In this document: positions 9,914 through 18,228 of the stretch, in pieces | Numbering within the stretch: the first letter of the stretch is position 1 | Layout of the letters: each line of letters begins with the position of its first letter | Assembly: GCF_019924045.1 (NCBI RefSeq) | Contig: NZ_JAHXBN010000011.1 | Coordinates: 124,001 to 188,000 of the forward strand | DNA: 64,000 nucleotides | Direction of reading: 5' to 3' | DNA from: Dyadobacter fermentans | GTDB lineage: Bacteria; Bacteroidota; Bacteroidia; Cytophagales; Spirosomataceae | Translations under genes and position numbers: made by a program | The notes under the pieces: generated by a model | Told to the model about the DNA's origin: nothing | Databases searched by the model: none | The model's input: only the letters and a program-made list of their open reading frames with translations

Positions 9914-11310
9914 TGGAACTGATCGTCATCACACGGCCCGAAATGTTGCCCGGTGAAGCGGCTATTATCAACCAGCTCTTCGTGCATGGGCTTGCGCGCC
10001 TGCAGGTGCGTAAGCCCGGTGCTACGGAGGCGGAGTTTCGCACATTGCTGGAACAAATCGAGCCACACTTCCGCGGGCGCATTGCATTGCATCAGCATCA
10101 TGAACTGGCAAATGACTTTGGCATTACCGGCCTGCATTTTACGGAAGCAAACAGGCTAGCGCAAAGTGAAGGATTATTGGAAGCATTAAAAAACAATGGG
10201 TTCACAATCAGCACTTCCACACATGATCCGGAAGCGCTGGAAAGGCTTTCACATCATTTTGATTATGCATTCCTGGGGCCGGTTTTTGATAGCATTTCAA
10301 AAGAAGGCTATTCCTCCAAGTTCCCAGGCAATTTCAAATTGGAGAACCATAGTTTTCCTGGCAAAGTCATTGCATTAGGAGGCATTCATGCAGAAAATTT
10401 AAAATCTGCAATAGAAATGGGTTTTGATGGAACTGCAGTATTGGGCAGCATTTGGCAAAATCCTGACAATGCTATTGCCCAATTTGAACAGCTAAGATCA
10501 TTGCAAAAATCATCTCAGCAATCATCATTTCAGCAATCATCTTGCATCCCCGGGTTAAAACCCGGGGCAATAGATTTGGCATTGAAAATGCATGCATTTG
10601 CAGAAAAGCAAATTAACTCCAAAGCAAAAGCAGTCCATTGCCCCGGGTTTCAACCCGGCGATCCGGGAAAAAAGGATGAAGCTGATTTTGTAGACAGATT
10701 GCATTTTATTTCCAATGAAACAGGCACCATGTCGCATATTGATAGCATCCGACTGGCTCTGAAAGCAGGTTGCCGGTGGATTCAATTGCGGGTTAAAAAC
10801 CGGCCGGAGGAAGAAGTGCTGCCCATTGCCTGGGAAGCCACGCGCCTGTGTGATGGGTATGGGGCAAGGCTTATTATCAATGATTTTCCACGTGTTGCAC
10901 TCGCGGTGCAGGCTTTTGGCCTGCACCTGGGCCTCACAGACATGCCCGTACCAGAGGCGCACGCGCTCGTGGGCGGGAAAATGGTGATCGGCGGCACAGC
11001 CAATACCTGGGAGGATATCACCCGGCGCATCGGTGAAGGGGCAGATTACATCGGCCTCGGGCCGTTCCGGTTTACGAATACCAAGCAAAACCTGAGCCCT
11101 ATTCTCGGCATCGGCGGTTATCGCACATTAGTACTCAAAATGCAGGAAGCGGGGCATTCTACGCCCATTATCGCGATCGGTGGCATTACGCCCGACGACA
11201 TAGGCGAGCTTCGTGAGGCAGGACTTCATGGCGTGGCCATGTCGGGTGCATTGATCGGTGCGGCTGATCCGCAAAAAACATTTTACCAAATCCAACAAGC
11301 ATTATGCTGA
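9913..11310 (+). CDS. thiE: TenI-like / thiamin phosphate synthase (ThiE) two-domain fusion
   Basis: A 465-residue protein with two TIM-barrel domains of the ThiE/TenI superfamily. Residues 1 to about 195 resemble the TenI/ThiE-like proteins of Bacteroidota ([42 protein letters not shown]). Residues about 240-465 are a canonical ThiE ([56 protein letters not shown]), which couples HMP-PP and thiazole phosphate. The linker, about residues 197-240, is poor in domain signal, richer in AT, and encoded partly by a pair of inverted palindromes (10546-10662). The ThiE half keeps its catalytic motifs; the first half could be a thiazole tautomerase or a degenerate synthase. The gene overlaps thiC and thiG. 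Confidence 0.9.
10546..10662 (+). repeat. Paired inverted palindromes (REP/BIME-like) inside the TenI-ThiE linker
   Basis: Two 26-base units, 10546-10571 and 10637-10662, are in opposite orientation and agree at 24 of 26 positions. Each is itself a hairpin: the first has arms CCCCGGGTT / AACCCGGGG with loop AA (10548-10567), the second arms CCGGGTT / AACCCGG. The 65 bases between are AT-rich. The whole element is read through in frame as part of the domain linker. Confidence 0.85.
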
Positions 11311-12071
11311 CTATTGCAGATAAAACATTTCAATCCAGGCTTTTCACCGGTACCGGCAAGTTCAGTTCGGCGGCGGTGATGGAGGAGGCATTGCTGGCCT
11401 CCGGTTCCGAACTGGTGACGGTAGCCTTGCGCCGCGTGGATGTCCACGACGCGGACGACGATATCCTGAGCCACCTGACCCACGGTCACATCCATTTGTT
11501 ACCCAATACTTCGGGCGTGCGCACGGCCAAGGAGGCGGTTTTCGCTGCCCAACTCGCGCGCGAGGCATTGGAAACCAACTGGCTGAAACTCGAAATCCAT
11601 CCCGATCCGAAGTACCTCATGCCCGACCCCATCGAGACTCTGAAGGCTACCGAGGAACTCGCCAAGCTGGGTTTCGTGATACTGCCCTACATTCACGCCG
11701 ATCCCGTGCTTTGCAAAAGGCTGGAAGAAGCAGGTGCATCGGCGGTAATGCCGCTCGGCTCGCCTATTGGCAGTAATAAGGGATTAAAAACCATTGATTT
11801 TCTTGAAATTATCATCGAGCAGAGTAAGGTGCCGGTGGTGGTAGACGCAGGTATCGGCGCGCCGTCGGATGCTGCCAAAGCGATGGAGATCGGCGCCGAT
11901 GCGGTACTGGTCAACACGGCCATAGCAGTGGCGGGGAATCCCGTGGCAATGGCCGAAGCTTTCAAACTCGCCGTACAATCGGGAAGAATGGCCTACGAAG
12001 CCAGAATAGGATCGAAAGGAAACCTGGCAGTGGCCAGCAGCCCGCTAACCGCATTTTTGGATGAGCTTTAA
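11304..12071 (+). CDS. thiG: Thiazole synthase ThiG
   Basis: A 255-residue TIM-barrel enzyme that assembles the thiazole phosphate of thiamin from deoxyxylulose phosphate, dehydroglycine and ThiS thiocarboxylate. The family motifs are [41 protein letters not shown] (with the catalytic Lys that forms the imine), [13 protein letters not shown] and [29 protein letters not shown]. The start overlaps the end of the ThiE fusion by seven bases and its stop overlaps thiH by eleven, so thiE-thiG-thiH are translationally coupled. Length is normal for the family. Confidence 0.97.
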   Translation: MLTIADKTFQSRLFTGTGKFSSAAVMEEALLASGSELVTVALRRVDVHDADDDILSHLTHGHIHLLPNTSGVRTAKEAVFAAQLAREALETNWLKLEIHPDPKYLMPDPIETLKATEELAKLGFVILPYIHADPVLCKRLEEAGASAVMPLGSPIGSNKGLKTIDFLEIIIEQSKVPVVVDAGIGAPSDAAKAMEIGADAVLVNTAIAVAGNPVAMAEAFKLAVQSGRMAYEARIGSKGNLAVASSPLTAFLDEL

Positions 12072-13179
12072 AGAAGAATTTGCGCGGTACTCCTGGGACA
12101 CGGTGAAGGAAGCCATTTATGCCAAAACCTCCGCCGATGTGGAACGGGCATTGACCGCTCCAAAAAGGACGCTGGACGATTTCATGGCGTTGGTCTCGCC
12201 CGCCGCGGCGGGATACCTGGAACCGATGGCAAAGCTGAGCCGCCAGCTGACCCGGAAGCGCTTTGGCAACACCATTCAAATGTACGTGCCGCTGTATTTG
12301 TCCAATGAATGTACTAATATATGTACCTACTGCGGGTTCAGCCTGGATAACAAAGTGCGCCGCCGTACTCTGACCGACAGTGAAATCCTGCAAGAGGTAG
12401 ACGTGATCAAAAGCATGGGTTACGAACACGTTCTGCTGGTGACCGGCGAAGCGAACCAGACGGTACATGTGGAATATTTCAAGAGGGTGCTGGAACGGAT
12501 CCGCCCGCATTTCGCGCAGGTTTCGATGGAAGTGCAGCCGCTCGACCGCGACGAATACGAAGAGCTGATCCCGCTCGGCCTGCATTCGGTGCTGGTTTAC
12601 CAGGAAACCTATCACCAGGACGATTACCGGAAGCACCATCCCAAAGGCAAAAAAGCGAATTTCAACTACCGCCTCGAAACACCCGACCGGCTCGGCCAGG
12701 CGGGTATTCATAAGATGGGATTGGGTGTATTAATAGGATTGGAAGATTGGCGCACCGACAGTTTCTTCACCGCCCTGCATTTAAATTACCTGGAAAAAAC
12801 CTATTGGCAGACGCGTTACAGCCTCTCCTTCCCGCGCCTGCGCCCGTTCTCGGGCGGCCTGGAACCGAAGGTGGAAATGAACGACAGAGAATTGGTCCAA
12901 CTCATTTGTGCCTACCGGATTTTCAACGAGGAGGTTGAACTGTCGCTCTCCACGCGTGAATCCGAGAAATTCAGGAACCATTGCATTCAATTGGGTGTAA
13001 CATCCATCAGCGCCGGCTCCAAAACCAACCCGGGTGGCTATGCGGTCGAACCGGAATCGCTCGAACAATTTGAGATTTCGGACGAGCGAAGCCCCGCCGA
13101 GATCGCTCAAATGATTCGGGAAGCAGGTTACGAGCCGGTTTGGAAGGATTGGGACGCTTCTTTAATTTTGAATGATTGA
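12061..13179 (+). CDS. thiH: 2-iminoacetate synthase ThiH
   Basis: A 372-residue radical-SAM tyrosine lyase that supplies dehydroglycine for the thiazole. The cluster motif is Cys84-x3-Cys88-x2-Cys91 ([11 protein letters not shown]), followed by [12 protein letters not shown] and VLVYQETYH. It fits the anaerobic-type route and no ThiO (glycine oxidase) is seen nearby. ATG at 12061 overlaps the thiG end. The last codons and the stop (LND, TGA) lie inside the left arm of a 30-base perfect inverted repeat, so the C-terminal end was probably shaped by insertion of that element. Confidence 0.96.
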   Translation: MSFKEEFARYSWDTVKEAIYAKTSADVERALTAPKRTLDDFMALVSPAAAGYLEPMAKLSRQLTRKRFGNTIQMYVPLYLSNECTNICTYCGFSLDNKVRRRTLTDSEILQEVDVIKSMGYEHVLLVTGEANQTVHVEYFKRVLERIRPHFAQVSMEVQPLDRDEYEELIPLGLHSVLVYQETYHQDDYRKHHPKGKKANFNYRLETPDRLGQAGIHKMGLGVLIGLEDWRTDSFFTALHLNYLEKTYWQTRYSLSFPRLRPFSGGLEPKVEMNDRELVQLICAYRIFNEEVELSLSTRESEKFRNHCIQLGVTSISAGSKTNPGGYAVEPESLEQFEISDERSPAEIAQMIREAGYEPVWKDWDASLILND

Positions 13180-13255
13180 CCGGGTCGCCGGTGCGATGAT
13201 TGAATAGACAAATTCGGTCATCCGGTCATCGCACCGGCGACCCGGTCAATCATTC
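13170..13255 (+). repeat. 30-base perfect inverted repeat across the thiH stop (BIME-like)
   Basis: Bases 13170-13199 and 13226-13255 are exact reverse complements, separated by 26 bases. Each arm carries an inner hairpin ACCGG-GTCG-CCGGT, so the element is a pair of small palindromes in opposite orientation. The left arm contains the thiH stop codon and the right arm ends 15 bases before the thiF start. There is no T-run, so it is not a normal terminator. In RNA it would make a very stable stem between the two genes. Confidence 0.93.
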
Positions 13256-13270
13256 GGTCATTCAATCATT

Positions 13271-14317
13271 ATGTTTACACCGATAGAACGAAAACGATAC
13301 GCGAGGCAGATCATCATGCCGGAAATGGGGCTGGCAGGCCAGGAAAAACTGCGAGCCGGTAAAGTGGCCGTCGTGGGCGCAGGAGGGCTCGGCTGCCCGA
13401 TCCTGCAATACCTGGTGGCTGCGGGCGTGGGGGAGATCGGCATTATCGACGACGACACGGTTGACCTTACCAACTTACACCGGCAAATACTATATTCTGC
13501 CGATGATACGGGTAAAAACAAGGCCATTACGGCGGTCGAAAAGCTCTCGGTACTTAACCCATTTGTGCGCCTCACCGCCTATCCCGACCGCCTGACTGCC
13601 GAAAACGCGGCGGATTTGCTCCATGGCTACGACCTGATCATCGACGGGTCCGACAATTTTGAAACGCGCTACCTCGTCAACGATTTTTGCGTGAAACTGG
13701 ATAAACCTTTCGTATTCGGCTCCATTCTGCGCTTCGAAGGACAGGTTTCGGTTTTCAACTACCAGGGCGGGCCTACCTACCGCTGCCTTTTCCCGGATGC
13801 GGAGGAAGGCGATAATTGTGCGGAAGCGGGTGTGATGGGCGTTTTGCCCGGTATTATCGGCACCTACATGGCCAATGAGGCCATTAAAATCATTGCCGGC
13901 ATCGGCGAACCGCTGTCCGGTAAACTACTGGTCGTCAATACACTTTCAAATACTCAATCCGTTTTCGAGTTTTCGAGATCGGCCGCTGCGATTCCTGCAA
14001 AAACTCCGGAACCAGCTCCCCAACAACCTGCCGGGGAAAGTGCGCGCGAAATGTCCTACGACGAATTCGAGGCTTTGCGGGAAACAGATCCCGAACAGGT
14101 CTTGCTTGTGGATGTTCGCGAATATTATGAATTTGAGGCAGATAACTTCGGCGGCGAGAACATTCCGCTCTCAGAAATCCCCGAAAGTATCGAAACATTT
14201 CCTTCGGGTAAAAAAGTAGTCTTTTACTGCAATAGCGGCAAACGAAGCTTACAGGCAGCGAAACTACTCACTCAAAGCGGCTACGAAGGACAGAGTTTCT
14301 GGGCGCAGCATTGGTAA
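13271..14317 (+). CDS. thiF: ThiF/MoeB-type adenylyltransferase with rhodanese domain
   Basis: A 348-residue E1-like enzyme that adenylates the ThiS Gly-Gly tail, fused to a C-terminal rhodanese domain (about 258-348) that can deliver sulfur. The nucleotide site GAGGLG is at 36-41, followed by DDDTVDLTNLHRQILY and the GKNKA lysine. The conserved Cys183 in DNCAEAGVMG matches the ThiF active-site position, and the rhodanese Cys320 sits in YCNSGKRS. The zinc tetrad of E. coli ThiF/MoeB seems lost: the first CYRC pair reads TYRC, and the second CxxC pair is absent. It closes the thiamin operon, downstream of the inverted repeat. A role in molybdopterin (MoeB) is possible but the context favours thiamin. 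Confidence 0.92.
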   Translation: MFTPIERKRYARQIIMPEMGLAGQEKLRAGKVAVVGAGGLGCPILQYLVAAGVGEIGIIDDDTVDLTNLHRQILYSADDTGKNKAITAVEKLSVLNPFVRLTAYPDRLTAENAADLLHGYDLIIDGSDNFETRYLVNDFCVKLDKPFVFGSILRFEGQVSVFNYQGGPTYRCLFPDAEEGDNCAEAGVMGVLPGIIGTYMANEAIKIIAGIGEPLSGKLLVVNTLSNTQSVFEFSRSAAAIPAKTPEPAPQQPAGESAREMSYDEFEALRETDPEQVLLVDVREYYEFEADNFGGENIPLSEIPESIETFPSGKKVVFYCNSGKRSLQAAKLLTQSGYEGQSFWAQHW

Positions 14318-14323
14318 TTGATT

Positions 14324-15130
14324 ATGCAGGTCAAACCGACACCCCTCCTTTCCGGCATTGTGCGGCATTTTCTGCTCATAGAAAGTGACGCGCAGTCGAC
14401 CATGCGGATTTTTTCGGATGGCAATACGGGAGTGGTGTTCAACTACGGCGACCCGCTTTTTTATCAAAATGAAATGCATTCGGGTCCTGCGCCTCTTCCC
14501 GCCAGCTTTTTGTATGGCCAACTCGATACGTACAGGAATGTGTGGATACAGGGGAGAATCCGCTTGCTCATCGCAGTTCTGCATCCGTTCGGGGCGGCAG
14601 CATTGTTTAAAATACCCGCGTCGGAACTTAGAAACCAGATTATCGGGTGCGGAGATTTTTTTGGAGCCCATGTCGAATCGGTGAATGACCAAATTGCCTC
14701 CTCGCCGGCGATTCATGACAAAATACGGGCAGCAGAGCACTTTTTACTGACCCATTTACAGAATCCGCCGCAATATAACACACTGGTAACCCAGGCCATT
14801 AATATTATCCATTCCCAAAACGGCGTGATTTCCGTTGCGGAACTCACTACAATGACCGGCGCCACAGAACGCCAGCTCCAACGCAAATTTGAAGAACAGA
14901 TCGGCATTTCACCGAAACGCTATACGGGCATTACCCGCATGCAATATGCATTGAGAATGCTGCGAACAAAGTCCGCCCATTTATCATTGGCCGGAGTTGC
15001 CTGCGAATCAGGTTTCTTCGACCAGGCACACCTTATCCGCGAAATGAAGAACCTGTCGGGACTTACGCCCGGGCAATACCTCAGCCCGCAAAACGTCCTT
15101 GCTGCCAATCTGATCCGGCTCGTTCATTAG
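14324..15130 (+). CDS. AraC-family transcriptional regulator
   Basis: A 268-residue regulator with an N-terminal sensing region (about 1-150, resembling the DUF6597-type domain of Bacteroidota AraC proteins) and a C-terminal double helix-turn-helix (about 165-260). The HTH segments are ISVAELTTMTGATERQLQRKF and LAGVACESGFFDQAHLIREMK, ending in the family signature GLTPGQYL. ATG at 14324 is six bases after the thiF stop; a TTG at 14318 is also possible. It may be cotranscribed with the thiamin operon, but its likely target is the nitrilase gene 72 bases downstream, whose promoter carries an inverted repeat. Confidence 0.9.
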   Translation: MQVKPTPLLSGIVRHFLLIESDAQSTMRIFSDGNTGVVFNYGDPLFYQNEMHSGPAPLPASFLYGQLDTYRNVWIQGRIRLLIAVLHPFGAAALFKIPASELRNQIIGCGDFFGAHVESVNDQIASSPAIHDKIRAAEHFLLTHLQNPPQYNTLVTQAINIIHSQNGVISVAELTTMTGATERQLQRKFEEQIGISPKRYTGITRMQYALRMLRTKSAHLSLAGVACESGFFDQAHLIREMKNLSGLTPGQYLSPQNVLAANLIRLVH

Positions 15131-15157
15131 TTTTTGCTGCTTGTCGGGTTTGTACAA

Positions 15158-15186
15158 TACATGTGCTTTCAGTGCATGTACTTTTG
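15158..15186 (+). promoter_or_regulatory. Inverted repeat overlapping a -7 box upstream of the nitrilase gene
   Basis: TACATG at 15158-15163 and CATGTA at 15175-15180 form a dyad around TGCTTTCAGTG, and the right half overlaps TACTTTTG at 15179-15186, a match to TAnnTTTG. A regulator bound there would cover the promoter. The leader would be short, about 10 bases, and the -33 element (TTTG at 15149) is farther away than usual. Confidence 0.5.
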
Positions 15187-15202
15187 AATAAAAACGTCAG
15201 CT

Positions 15203-16144
15203 ATGCAACCGATCAAAATCGCAACAGCCCAATTTGAAAACAAAAGCGGCGACAAAGATTACAACCTCGGGGTAATCCGCCAACTTGCCGGAGACGCGTC
15301 AAAAGCAGGTGCGCAGGTCATCGCATTCCACGAATGCGCTGTTACCGGCTACACTTTTGCACGAAATTTATCTCGGGAACAACTGCTGGAAATCGCCGAA
15401 CCGATCCCCGATGGTCCAAGCATTCGCACATTGCAGGACATCGCGGCAGAGCACAGCATTGTAGTCCTGGCCGGACTGTTCGAGAAAGATGCGGACGAAA
15501 AAATGTACAAGGCCTATGTATGCGTAGATCAGAGCGGCCTCATTGCCAAGTACCGCAAGCTGCACCCTTTCATCAATCCGAACCTTACTCCGGGCGATCA
15601 ATATGTGACTTTTGATTTGTTGGGTTGGAAATGCGGGATACTCATTTGCTACGACAATAACGTCATCGAGAATGTCAGGGCTACCAAACTACTGGGCGCC
15701 GACATCATTTTCATGCCGCACGTCACCATGTGCACGCCTTCCACACGCCCGGGTGCAGGATTTGTCGACCCAGCCTTCTGGCACAACCGCGAAGCCGACC
15801 CTACCTCCCTCCGCCAGGAGTTCGATGGGCTCAAAGGACGCGCCTGGCTCATGAAGTGGCTCCCCGCACGCGCCTACGACAACGCCATTTACGCCATATT
15901 CTCCAACCCCATCGGCATGGACGACGACCAGCTAAAAAACGGCTGCTCCATGATCCTCGACCCCTTCGGCGACATTCTCGCCGAATGCCGCAAACTTGAC
16001 AACGACTTTACCATCGCCACACTCACCCCCGAAAAGCTCCAACAAGCCGGCGGCCACCGCTACATCCAGGCCCGCCGACCGGAATTGTACCGGGATATTA
16101 TCGGGCGGGGACACGTTTCGGAGCAAAGGGTGATTTGGTTGTAA
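15203..16144 (+). CDS. Nitrilase-family carbon-nitrogen hydrolase
   Basis: A 313-residue member of the nitrilase superfamily. The catalytic triad is visible: Glu44 in FHECAVTGY, Lys119 in YRKLHPF and Cys149 in GILICYDNN. The start IKIATAQFENKSGD is typical. A segment of about 45 residues after MPHVTMCTP (RPGAGFVDPAFWHNREADP) is longer than in simple amidases and may shape the substrate pocket. Such enzymes hydrolyse nitriles, amides or N-carbamoyl groups; the subfamily cannot be fixed by eye. It follows the AraC gene, which probably controls it, with a dyad element in the gap. Confidence 0.88.
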   Translation: MQPIKIATAQFENKSGDKDYNLGVIRQLAGDASKAGAQVIAFHECAVTGYTFARNLSREQLLEIAEPIPDGPSIRTLQDIAAEHSIVVLAGLFEKDADEKMYKAYVCVDQSGLIAKYRKLHPFINPNLTPGDQYVTFDLLGWKCGILICYDNNVIENVRATKLLGADIIFMPHVTMCTPSTRPGAGFVDPAFWHNREADPTSLRQEFDGLKGRAWLMKWLPARAYDNAIYAIFSNPIGMDDDQLKNGCSMILDPFGDILAECRKLDNDFTIATLTPEKLQQAGGHRYIQARRPELYRDIIGRGHVSEQRVIWL

Positions 16145-16290
16145 AACCTAAATTGGTTGAATGCATTCAATGAATTTAGCGGAATTGAGCCTCAGAATTT
16201 GGTCATTTGGAGGACAAACGAGCCAGGAGCGCTTACCGGCAATTTCGAGTTTAAGCAAAATTTAATAATCTATCAATTACGTAGATTAAA

Positions 16291-16307
16291 TAGTTTTGCT
16301 ATTTTTG
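16291..16307 (+). promoter_or_regulatory. Two adjacent -7 box matches upstream of the TauE/SafE gene
   Basis: TAGTTTTG at 16291-16298 and TATTTTTG at 16300-16307 both match TAnnTTTG and lie 36-52 bases before the start codon at 16343. A -33 element is not clear. A 14-base perfect palindrome TTGAATGCATTCAA sits farther upstream at 16157-16170. Confidence 0.5.
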
Positions 16308-16342
16308 TAACTCCATATTCCAAAATTCTAAAATTCACGGTA

Positions 16343-17224
16343 ATGCTTGCCAAAGTGCTCTCGCTCAAATTGCCCTCGTCACCGACGTGGTATATCGTTC
16401 CGGCTGCGGCTATTCTTTTGCTATTCGGCCTTCTGGTGACAAACGGCGTCATTGCGATCAGCACCGAAGAGGTAACTGGTTTCCTGACGGGCGATTTTGC
16501 ATTGTATGTACTGGTAGGATTGGCAGCACAGCTTGTGGACGGTGCATTGGGAATGGCTTACGGTGTTACTTCCAACTCGTTTTTGTTGAGCCTGGGCGTT
16601 ACACCCGCAGTGAGCAGCGCCAGCGTGCATTTCGCCGAAATGTTTACCACCGGTGCTTCGGCGATCTCGCATTTCCGTTTTAAGAATATCAACAAAAAGC
16701 TGTTCAAAAGCCTGCTTATACCCGGCGTATTAGGCTCCATTACGGGTGCATACCTACTCTCTGACATTATTGATGGCAATGCTATCAAACCGTTCATTGC
16801 ATTTTACATGCTGGTATTGGGTGTGATCATCATCCGTAAGGCGCTGCAAAAGACATTTGTCAAAAACAAAACCAAACGCATCAGCATTCTCGCAGCAACA
16901 GGAGGTTTCCTGGATTCGATCGGCGGGGGCGGCTGGGGACCTATTGTCACTTCTACCCTGCTCGGACAAGGCCGCGATCCGCGTTACACGATCGGATCGG
17001 TAAACGCTGCTGAATTTGCCGTGGCATTCGCGAGCGGTATTACTTTCATGCTTTTTACGGGAGTGGATAGCTGGAAAGTCGTACTGGGATTGATCGTCGG
17101 TGGTATGATGGCCGCCCCTTTCGGCGCCATGCTTGTCGGAAAGATCAAGCGCAAGCCATTGATGCTGATCGTTGGTACACTGGTAATCGGCCTGAGCATC
17201 CGCACCATCCTGCTCAGCATTTAA
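16343..17224 (+). CDS. TauE/SafE-family membrane transporter
   Basis: A 293-residue polytopic membrane protein of the TauE/SafE (DUF81) family, which export sulfite, sulfoacetate or related organosulfur compounds. The two half-repeats are visible: LVGLAAQLVDGALGMAYGV in the first half and FLDSIGGGGWGPIVTSTLLG in the second, each with the family GGGxxG-like turn, and about eight hydrophobic segments. ATG at 16343 is chosen because two -7 boxes lie just upstream and the longer in-frame sequence has no membrane-protein character. It stands alone between the nitrilase and nuoA. The substrate is unknown. Confidence 0.9.
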   Translation: MLAKVLSLKLPSSPTWYIVPAAAILLLFGLLVTNGVIAISTEEVTGFLTGDFALYVLVGLAAQLVDGALGMAYGVTSNSFLLSLGVTPAVSSASVHFAEMFTTGASAISHFRFKNINKKLFKSLLIPGVLGSITGAYLLSDIIDGNAIKPFIAFYMLVLGVIIIRKALQKTFVKNKTKRISILAATGGFLDSIGGGGWGPIVTSTLLGQGRDPRYTIGSVNAAEFAVAFASGITFMLFTGVDSWKVVLGLIVGGMMAAPFGAMLVGKIKRKPLMLIVGTLVIGLSIRTILLSI

Positions 17225-17233
17225 TAGTCCTGT

Positions 17234-17267
17234 TTTCACGATTTCCGGCGCATTTTGCCTAGTTTTG
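17234..17267 (+). promoter_or_regulatory. Promoter of nuoA with flanking inverted repeat
   Basis: TAGTTTTG at 17260-17267 matches TAnnTTTG, with TTTC at 17234-17237 as a possible -33 element. CCTGTTTT at 17229-17236 and AAAACAGG at 17271-17278 form an 8-base inverted repeat that brackets the promoter, a possible operator. The nuoA start codon is 20 bases after the -7 box. Confidence 0.55.
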
Positions 17268-17287
17268 CACAAAACAGGCACATTACC

Positions 17288-17755
17288 ATGCTCACCGATT
17301 TCGGTTATATCCTGCTCTTTATTATCGCCGCGCTGATATTACTCGGTGTGATGCTCTCCATTGCGAAATTTCTCCGGCCGCATAATCCCAATGAAGAAAA
17401 GCTGGCCACCTACGAATCCGGTGAAGAGCCGCTGGGTAATGCCAACATCCAGTTCAATGTCCGCTTCTACGTCGTCGCATTGATTTTCGTATTGTTTGAG
17501 GTGGAATTGCTCTTTCTTTTTCCCTGGTCGGTAGTATTCGGAAGTGAAGAGCTCATCGCGCAAACGAACGGCCAATGGGGCTGGTTTGCCATGGCAGAAA
17601 TGACCGTGTTCATCGGTATCCTCATCTTCGGCCTCGCCTACGCCTGGGCCAAAGGCTACCTCGACTGGGTGCTTCCCAAGCCGCAGATTCCGGAAGTCAA
17701 ATCACCCGTTCCGGCTGATTTGTATGCGAAGGTGAATGAACGGTACAAGAAGTAA
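17288..17755 (+). CDS. nuoA: NADH-quinone oxidoreductase subunit A
   Basis: A 155-residue membrane subunit of respiratory complex I with three transmembrane segments (about 5-27, 60-82 and 100-120). The conserved loop YESGEEPLGNANIQFNVRFY and the acidic helix FVLFEVELLFLFPW are diagnostic of NuoA/ND3. ATG at 17288 fits a promoter that ends 20 bases upstream. The C-terminal tail is longer than in E. coli. nuoB and nuoC follow only after an XRE regulator gene and an oppositely oriented outer-membrane protein gene, so the usual nuoABC run is broken here. Confidence 0.95.
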   Translation: MLTDFGYILLFIIAALILLGVMLSIAKFLRPHNPNEEKLATYESGEEPLGNANIQFNVRFYVVALIFVLFEVELLFLFPWSVVFGSEELIAQTNGQWGWFAMAEMTVFIGILIFGLAYAWAKGYLDWVLPKPQIPEVKSPVPADLYAKVNERYKK

Positions 17756-17840
17756 CATATATAACTTTCTGATAAACAACTCCATAAATTATCAAATGGA
17801 CTGTTTGTTTTATCGAATTATATTGACAGTTACTTAAAAA

Positions 17841-17870
17841 TTACCGACTTTTCGGGCTTGTTACCGATTC
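17841..17870 (+). promoter_or_regulatory. Direct repeats TTACCGA upstream of the XRE gene
   Basis: TTACCGACTT at 17841 and TTACCGATTC at 17861 are exactly 20 bases apart, two helical turns, and end 22 bases before the regulator start. This spacing is what one expects of a binding site for a dimeric regulator, so autoregulation by the XRE protein is possible. Confidence 0.35.
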
Positions 17871-17891
17871 TTTCATCATCAACAAAATACT

Positions 17892-18227
17892 ATGGAGGCT
17901 TTCACAAAGAACTTGCGCGCCGGGCGTGAACGAAAAGGATTTTCCGTCGCTCATATGGCATCATCGCTCCAAATCAGCGAAGAACAATATAACGAGTTGG
18001 AAAACGGGCACGTAGCTCCTTCGGTTGACATACTTAGACAACTCTCCCAAGTCCTCAACAGTACCGTGCCGGAGCTGATCACCGACCGTCCTGTGCAGCA
18101 AATCGTTCGCGACGTCCCGCTTGGGCAGTTTTCGCCCGAATCGCTGAGCGACATGGACAAGGATACTTATATTAAAATCCTCGAAAACCAGCTGCGCACG
18201 TTACTCGCTGAGAAAAAAGACGCCTGA
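17892..18227 (+). CDS. XRE-family helix-turn-helix regulator
   Basis: A 111-residue protein with an N-terminal Cro/C1-type HTH (about residues 6-62): LRAGRERKGFSVAHMASSLQISEEQYNELENGHVAPSVDILRQLSQVL, the standard five-helix XRE layout with the Q-x-x-Y/E recognition region. The C-terminal half (VRDVPLGQFSPESLSDMDKDTYIKILENQLRTLLAEKK) is helical and probably a short coiled coil for dimerisation. It lies between nuoA and the reverse outer-membrane protein gene; its stop is one base from the end of that gene. Its regulon is unknown. Confidence 0.85.
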   Translation: MEAFTKNLRAGRERKGFSVAHMASSLQISEEQYNELENGHVAPSVDILRQLSQVLNSTVPELITDRPVQQIVRDVPLGQFSPESLSDMDKDTYIKILENQLRTLLAEKKDA

Positions 18228-18228
18228 T

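Noticed and set aside
13170..13255. Inverted repeat considered as a rho-independent terminator of thiH
   Set aside because: There is no T-run after the stem, and thiF, needed by the same pathway, follows at once.
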